From assembly GCA_036874045.1 (NCBI GenBank), contig CM072339.1, positions 11,043,501-11,107,500 on the forward strand: a DNA stretch of 64,000 nucleotides, written 5' to 3'. The position numbers and the translations under genes are program-made. Positions 58,320-64,000 of the stretch are shown here, piece by piece. How positions within the stretch are numbered: position 1 is the stretch's first letter; the number at the start of each line of letters is the position of its first letter. Under the pieces are notes generated by a model. The model saw only the letters and a program-made list of their open reading frames with translations. It ran no database searches and had not been told where the DNA came from. Origin of the DNA: Cymodocea nodosa. Lineage: Eukaryota > Streptophyta > Magnoliopsida > Alismatales > Cymodoceaceae.

Positions 58320-58401
58320 CACTTATAACACGGGGACTTAGGTTATTTGTAAACTTTGTCAAGAAAATTTTTCCCGCTTGTTACTGTTACAACCTGTGAC
58401 G

Positions 58402-60638
58402 ATGGTCTCCAAGTTCTACAAATGTCATGGCAGAGGAAAAGGCAAAAGCAGAAGAGATGCAAAAGGAAAAGAAATAAAGAATGATGAAGTTCCATGTACT
58501 TGGTTCAAGAAAATATTTCGAGTGGACAAAAGGTTAGAAGAACTTTATAGAGATTAGTTCTTTTCTCAGGATATATTAGATGAAGTTAGATAAGAACTTC
58601 AACATATTGATGCAAGTATTACATGCATGGGTATTCGAAGTAAATATGATAGAGAATACAGAATGAAATGTGCTGAGATTGCATTTTTGGAACAGTATGC
58701 AAAATATTTGGAAAAAGGTGTAGGTTCATCAAATAGAACTCCTCAAACTCCTATAAATGGTACAAGACTACATGCATTTGAGGAAGAGCATGATTAGCTA
58801 TCCCTACTCCTTTATATTTAAAACAAGTAGAATCAGATATTGCTGTAGACAAAACAAAAGTTGCTAGTCTTCGAAAGGCCGTTGCAATAGAATGTGCCTT
58901 AGAAGAATTAAAGCAGAAAACTTTTATGGAGCAATTTGAAAAGAAAACAGCAATACTTGAAAAGGAGAAACAAAAATGTTATAGAAGAAGGAAAGTCAGA
59001 AAAATTATGTCTAAGGAAACAAAGTCTATTGAAAAAGGAAAATCAGATGAAAATTTATTTTCAAAGGACAATGTATGTCTAGACATTGTACCTTATTGTG
59101 CATCTGATAAACTCATCAGTTCCGAACACATTGAAACTGATGAAGATAATGAGACTTTATTTTCCCTTGCTAGAAAGCTTGAGAAGAAATCCAAGTCAAA
59201 TATAAGCTCAAGTTTTTCTATTAGTACAAGTCCTGATGATGCAGAAATTGACAAATCAGAGCATCAGGCACCTGACATTGAATAAGTTATTGCAGATATA
59301 ATTGACAATGTTGAGGGAGTAACTAGTTCAAAGGCTGAATTATCTGGAGTAGCAGATATTGAAATTGTTAAGACTCCAGAAGAGCTAAAAGTTAACCAGC
59401 CTTTTACGGAATCTATAGAAGCAGAGTCTGAGAATTCATAGCATGAATCAATGGAAATATCTGTTGAACAAAATGAACAATTACAGACAGATACACCGGT
59501 TGTAGAATTTGTAGAAAAATTTTACTCTGAACATTCTCTAGAGACTGAACAGATGAATGTTGAGCATATTGACAATGTTCCTAACACTATTGAAGCTGAA
59601 GAATCAAACTTACTTGAGCAGCTTCAAGATAATATTTTGGAAGAGGAACAACATGACATTCATTTTGAAGAAGAGGTTCCTGAAGATGAATTAAACTCTA
59701 AATCATTGCTTTAGGTATCACCTTCTTTGTGTACAATGTTAAACATTCAAGGTAATACAATTCATTTTAGATCTGAAGAAGCATTGCAGAAATACAATAA
59801 TCTGATTACATGTCAGATTCTACATGCTCGTCCAATAAAATTTAGAAATTTGATGGACATAAGAGATCTGTTTGAGTTTCAAGGCCTCATTAAATTCTTG
59901 CCAGTAGGAACAAAGTGGAAGCAATACACAAAGCTTATTGCAGCTTTTTATAGCAATCTGGTCAAGAATGGAAATTTTATGAAAACTCAAATAAATGAAC
60001 AGGAGTTTATATTGTCTCCTGAGTTAATTTTTGAAGTTTTAGGATTAAAGAATGAAGGTGTTGTTGTTACCAACAGATTTGACATAATAAGACAACTGGA
60101 ATGGAACATTCAGTCTTTATCAAAAATTCCAGATGTATATTCTGAAATGAGATTAATGGAAAATCTGAATGCAGAGGCAAGGTTTATTGTAAATATATTG
60201 CATGCAAATTTATTTCAGAGAGTTGGACACAATATGGAAGTCAGTAGAAGTTGTTTATATGCAACTTATAGCTTGCTGAATAGAATTCAAATCAATTGGT
60301 TTGATGTTTTCACTTCTCAACTACAGCATATGAGTTCAAAGTTATTTTATGGTGATGCTGTATGTAGACTCATTGCAAGCCAATTAAATTTATCCGACTG
60401 GCCCTCTGAAACTAAAGGCATGAGAGCATTTAGTGTCAAAGATTTGCAAAAATTTCAAGCCATGCATAAACCTCAACAACAACAACAACAACAACAAAGT
60501 TATTCAGTTCAAGCAGAACAGCAAACCCAGCTACCTCCTGACTTAGATGTAGTGCTTAACGACATCAGAAATGATATTAGGCATCTAGGAGATAAAATAT
60601 GTAATGCTATAAGTGATATACTTAGGAGGGGTCGATAA
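58402..60638 (+). pseudogene. Element C3 accessory ('env-like') ORF
   Basis: The start MVSKFY is shared by all three copies; the ancestral length is about 745 codons. The order is: a basic N-terminus (HGRGKGKSRRDAKGKE), WFKKIFRVDKR, a helical block (MKCAEIAFLEQYAKYLEKG), a Lys-rich then Glu/Ser-rich middle, and the conserved domain from about 59745 (FRSEEALQKYNNLITCQI, ARPIKFRNLMDIRDLFEFQG, FILSPELIFEVLGLKNEG, RIQINWFDVFTSQLQ). A poly-Gln run (60472-60500) and the tail DVVLNDIRNDIRHLGDKI...ILRRGR end it. Stops near 58555, 58591, 59283, 59440 and 59713 and a short loss near 58795 break it. The last 303 codons are open. There is no signal peptide or transmembrane helix. Confidence 0.78.
60472..60500 (+). 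repeat. CAA microsatellite coding poly-Gln in the C3 3' ORF
   Basis: A run of about nine CAA codons. The equivalent spots in C1 (near 19061) and C2 (near 63770-63820) are also Gln-rich but differ in length. Confidence 0.8.
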
Positions 60639-60814
60639 TTGTTTTTGTTTGTTTCTAAATACAAAATGGAATGTTTGTATTACTTGTTTGATTCATTGAA
60701 CAATACATTTTTCTGTAAATGTCTTCAATTATTATTCTTGTTTATAGAAAGAGTTGTTGTAATTATATCTCTTATATATGTATATATATTCTTTGTAATT
60801 ATCTTTTTGATTAA

Positions 60815-61138
60815 TGACAAAAAGGGGGAGAAATATTATAAAAAGATGATTATGATCTTAATTGCATATATATATTATAAAAGGAGATGTTATTTAAATG
60901 GTTATTGTAATCTAACAGATGATAATTAGAAAACTGATACTTATATAATTATTGACATCTGAGAGTTTTAGTTCTGAGAGGTAAAATTTACACAAACAAT
61001 AGAAATAAGCTTAAGTGAACTTAAGTCAACAAACAAGTTTGTTGAATTAAAAGTTAACCCAACGAAGGTGCTTTGTTGAGTTATACATATTTCATAATTG
61101 ATTTAATATGGTTTTGTCATCATCAAAAAGGGGGAGAT
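60815..61138 (+). other. Multiple polypurine tracts before the C3 3' LTR
   Basis: ACAAAAAGGGGGAGAAATA near 60818, AAAAGGAGATGTTA near 60877 and CAAAAAGGGGGAGAT ending at 61138. The last abuts the LTR. This is the same layout as C1. Confidence 0.7.
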
Positions 61139-62745
61139 TGTTGAGTATTTTTGTTTTGATGATGTGTGCTGAATGAAAATAATCATATTTGCTCAATTAC
61201 TATTACTTGTGAAAAGAAATTAAAATCATCAATTAATACAGAAAAGGCTTACTGATATAAATACTTGTCTGTATTGGATCTGAAGTTAATAACTAGTCGT
61301 TTCATTGCATTAATTTCTCATTTAGCTAAACGTTAAGTTAACGTGTGTTTTTATTGAAAAGCATGATATGTTTTAATGTTATATCTTCTGTATCATGAAC
61401 AATGCACGTTTAGACAACTCGTTAAGTTAGAGTTTTGTTTGTATAGAGATCACGTGAGAACTCGTTAAGTTAGAGGCTTAAAGGTTAAAATAGGTCACGT
61501 GATAACTCGTTAAGTTAGTGAGTAAAAGAAGAGACGAACTCGTTAAGTTAGTGTTATACACGTGGTGAAATTATAAGTTACGAATGTTGTATTGTATCAC
61601 GTGAGGTGCACATGTTTAACTCGTTTAGTTAACTTAACTAAACGCGTTGAGTTGCTATATTGAACACTAAGGCAACACGTTAGGTTAGCGTTATAAACTT
61701 AAGTTGTTATTTTTGCACGGGGTAAAATTCTTATTATAAAAACATTTGTTTATTACAGGTTCATTGAGTTGTCATAACACAACGGAGATGGTTCGTTGAG
61801 TTATCATAACACAACGGAGATGGTTCGTTGAGATAGCATAACACCACGGACATAGTTCGTTGAGTTAGCTACAATACTTGTCACGTGAAATGGCACATGA
61901 GGAACTCGTTAAGTTAGAAACGTTAAGTTATATATATACTTGTGTTACTCGTTTAGTTAACATTAAAGTAACAACTTATTACACTGATGAAAAACTTTTT
62001 GACGAGAAAGTTTATTTTGCAGGAAATTTTTCAGAGATCCAAGATTGATGATTAAAGAAAATTCGAAATATAAATGTGGGTTAGAACGTGTGTGTTTCGA
62101 TGAAGGAAAAAGAAAAGACGTAGAGAAGTGGAAAATTGGTGGTGGTTAAACGTGAAGGATATGCATGAAATGAAGATACAGTATAAAAGGCATAGAATTC
62201 TCGTTGATCAATTTATCCTTGCACACAAAACGAAAAATCTTTTCAAGGATCAAACCATCCCTACACACCAAAAGAAAAATCTTTTTCAAGGATCAAAAAC
62301 ACATTCTCAAGGAAAATCTCTCAAGTGGAAGAAAGTTCAGTGAAGCATAAAAAGGTAAGATTTTTGTCACTGAAGATTTGAAGTATCAGAAGAAATCAAA
62401 TTCGGTGAAGCATGGAAAGACAAGATATTCGTTACTGAAGAATTGCTGAAGAAGAAGAAGAAGAAGAAAGATCTCAAACAGGGAGAAAAGTTTTAAATTC
62501 CGCAAATTAGTTTTCTCTGTTTGTAGTTATGAAATTGTTTAGATGATACATGGTATCGAAATATAATTGCATCTATAATTTCTGAGGAGAATTGAATTGT
62601 ATATTGTAATTGAAACCTTGAATAAAAATGATTTTATGAAAACAATGTCTCGACTTGTTTTTGAGTTTTAAAGTTTCAATTATATTTCAGAAAATATTAA
62701 AAATACACAATTCACCCCCCTCTTGTGTAGCCATACGATCCTACA
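61139..62745 (+). repeat. Element C3 3' LTR (1607 bp)
   Basis: It pairs with the 5' LTR, has the same 33-bp tandem duplication (near 61757-61822), the same CGTTRAGTTA array and a GAA run at 62448-62469. It ends CGATCCTACA followed by the TAATG duplication. Confidence 0.95.
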
Positions 62746-63961
62746 TAATGGAAATATCTGTTGAACAAAATGAACAATTACAGACAGATACACTAGCTGT
62801 AGAATTTGTGGAAAAATTGAACTTTGAAGATTCTATAGAAACTAAACAGATGAATGTTGAGCATATTGACAATGTTCATTACACTATTGAAGAATCAAGC
62901 TTACATACGCAGCTTTTAGAAAATATTTTCACAGAGGAACAAAATAACATTCATTTTGCAGAAGAGATTCCTGAAGATGAAATAAATTCAGAATCAAGGC
63001 TTCAGGTATCACCTTCTTTGTGTATAGTATTACAAATTCAAGGTAATTCAATTCATTTTAGATCTGAAGAAGCATTTTAGAAATACAATAATTTGATTAC
63101 ATGTTAGATTCTGCATGTTCGTCCAATAAAATTCAAAAATTTGATGGAAATGAGAGATCTATTTGAGTTTCAAGGCCTCATTCAATTCTTGCCAGTTGGA
63201 ATGAAATGGAAGCAATACAAAGAGCTTATTGCATCTTTTTATAGCAATCTGGTCAAGAATGGAAATTTTCTGAAAACTCAAATAAATCAACAGGAGTTCA
63301 CATTGTCTCCTGAGTTAATTTTTGAAGTGTTATGATTAAAGAATGAAGGTGTTGTTGTTACAAACAGATTTGACATGATTAGACAACTAGAATGGAACAT
63401 TCAGTCTTTATCAAAAACTCCAGATGTATATACTGAAATGAGATTAATGGAAAATCTGAATGCAGAGGCAAGGTTTATTGCAAATATATTGCATGCAAAT
63501 TTATTTCAGAGAGTTGGACACAATATGGAAGTCAGCAGAAGTTGTTTATATGCAACTTATAGCCTATTGAATAGAATTCAAATCAATTGGTTTGATGTTT
63601 TCACTTCTCAACTACAGCATGTGAGTTCAAAGTTATTTTATGGTGATGCTGTATGTAGACTCATTGCAAGCCAATTGAATTTATCCGACTAGCCCTTTGA
63701 AACTAAAGGCATAAGAGCATTTAGTATAAAAGATTTGCAAAATACTAGGTCATGCATAAAACTCAACGACAAGAACAACAACAACTTGATTGTATAGACC
63801 ATATACAACAACAACAACCAAGTTATTTAGTTCGAGCAAAACAGCAACTCCAACTACCTCCTGACTTAGATGCAGTGTTGAACGACATCAGAAATGATAT
63901 TAGGCGTCTAGAAGATAAAATATGTAATGCTATAAGTGATATACTTAGGAGAGATCGTTAA
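62746..63961 (+). pseudogene. Element C2 accessory ('env-like') ORF, C-terminal part
   Basis: After the repeated TAATG site the ORF resumes with MEISVEQNEQLQTD, an acidic stretch, then the conserved domain: FRSEEAF, RPIKFKNLMEMRDLFEFQG, WKQYKELIASFYSNLVKNG, FTLSPELIFEVL, NRFDMIRQLEWNIQSL, NILHANLFQRVGHNMEVS and RIQINWFDVFTSQLQ. A Gln-rich part and the tail LPPDLDAVLNDIRNDI...ISDILRRDR end it. Stops near 63078, 63105, 63333 and 63690 and a frameshift near 63745 break it. I infer membership in the plant-transposon-protein (Sirevirus ORF) group. Confidence 0.75.
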
Positions 63962-64000
63962 CTATCTATTTGCTTGTTTCTAAATACAAAATGTAATGTT
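63962..64000 (+). other. Start of the C2 3' untranslated region
   Basis: Sequence after the C2 accessory ORF, like 60639 onward in C3. PPTs and the 3' LTR should follow beyond the window. Confidence 0.6.

Larger units (their letters stand above)
56815..58401 (+). other. Element C3 spacer between pol and the 3' ORF
   Basis: About 1.59 kb without ORFs, conserved with C1 and C2. It has a purine tract GTAGGGGGAGCATTAAC near 57877. The inverted motif CTCGTTAGGTTAGTTAAC-TCAACGAG is at 58180-58205, TTGAGTTATA at about 58290-58299, and TATTTAAA at 58312-58319. Confidence 0.72.
50023..62745 (+). mobile_element. Element C3: complete SIRE-type copia retrotransposon (S family)
   Basis: It is 12,723 bp with LTRs 50023-51633 and 61139-62745 and perfect TAATG duplications (50018-50022, 62746-62750), inserted in the accessory ORF of C2. 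The order is PBS, gag, protease, integrase (deleted core), RT/RNase H, spacer, accessory ORF and PPTs. The first ~430 bp of the two LTRs differ at about ten sites by eye, all transitions. C3 is therefore younger than B. Confidence 0.96.
39548..64000 (+). mobile_element. Element C2: SIRE-type copia (S family), 3' end outside the window
   Basis: It comprises a 5' LTR (39548-41096), PBS, a gag lacking about 960 bp, a nearly open protease-integrase-RT-RNase H frame (42632-45745), a spacer split by F, and an accessory ORF split by C3 (48961-50022 and 62746-63961). The 3' LTR is beyond the window. C2 has the fullest pol of the three S copies. Confidence 0.92.

Noticed and set aside
58402..60638. 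Viral envelope glycoprotein
   Set aside because: No signal peptide, transmembrane helix or cysteine-rich ectodomain. Only its position after pol recalls env.
60639..60929. Hydrophobic 96-codon ORF after the C3 accessory ORF
   Set aside because: It is AT-rich 3' UTR containing PPTs, not preserved as a frame in C1. The hydrophobic residues come from T-rich codons.

Overview
The window looks like plant nuclear intergenic DNA built almost entirely from nested Ty1/copia LTR retrotransposons. Three things point to a plant: copia lineages of the Tork/Tnt1 type and the SIRE (Sirevirus) type, primer-binding sites of the form TGGTATCAGAGC (initiator tRNA-Met), and decayed AT-rich spacers. No host gene, rRNA, tRNA or CRISPR array was found. 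The species cannot be named from this sequence.

Element boundaries come from TG...CA ends plus 5-bp target-site duplications (TSDs). Left nest, outermost to innermost: D (Tork-type, minus strand, 22837-39180) was hit in its 3' LTR by C1 (SIRE-type, plus, 11327-22836, with its 5' end left of the window). C1 was hit in gag by A (Tork-type, plus, 1-11326, also starting left of the window). A was hit in the RT by X1 (2387-10046, a solo-LTR-like element, TSD ACATT). X1 was hit by B (complete 5.5 kb Tork-type copy, 3138-8614, TSD CTAAA). The 3' LTR of C1 holds a solo LTR of its own family (20188-21730, TSD CACAT). D also holds X2 (24477-26662, TSD TCTTA) and a second solo S-family LTR (30123-38136, TSD AAAAA). 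That solo LTR was itself hit by E (30661-37138, internally deleted SIRE-type, minus, TSD ATTAT).

Right nest: an LTR-like fragment G (39253-39547) is the host of C2 (SIRE-type, plus, from 39548 past the window end). C2 was hit between pol and its 3' ORF by solo LTR F (47212-48842, TSD CTCTT). It was hit again inside that ORF by C3 (complete 12.7 kb SIRE-type copy, 50023-62745, TSD TAATG).

The S family (C1, C2, C3) is the most interesting content. It has LTRs of about 1.55-1.6 kb packed with a CGTTRAGTTA motif and G-box palindromes, a gag with a long coiled-coil tail, and a gag-pol reading frame. A conserved non-coding spacer of about 1.55 kb follows. After it comes an ORF of roughly 750 codons in the Sirevirus 'env-like' position, then several polypurine tracts before the 3' LTR. 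LTRs of D, E and F instead carry arrays of short imperfect palindromes built from TTCGGATAGTTA and TAACTCTCCGAA. All coding regions are broken by nonsense changes, frameshifts or deletions; many nonsense changes are C-to-T or G-to-A, as expected for methylated, silenced DNA.
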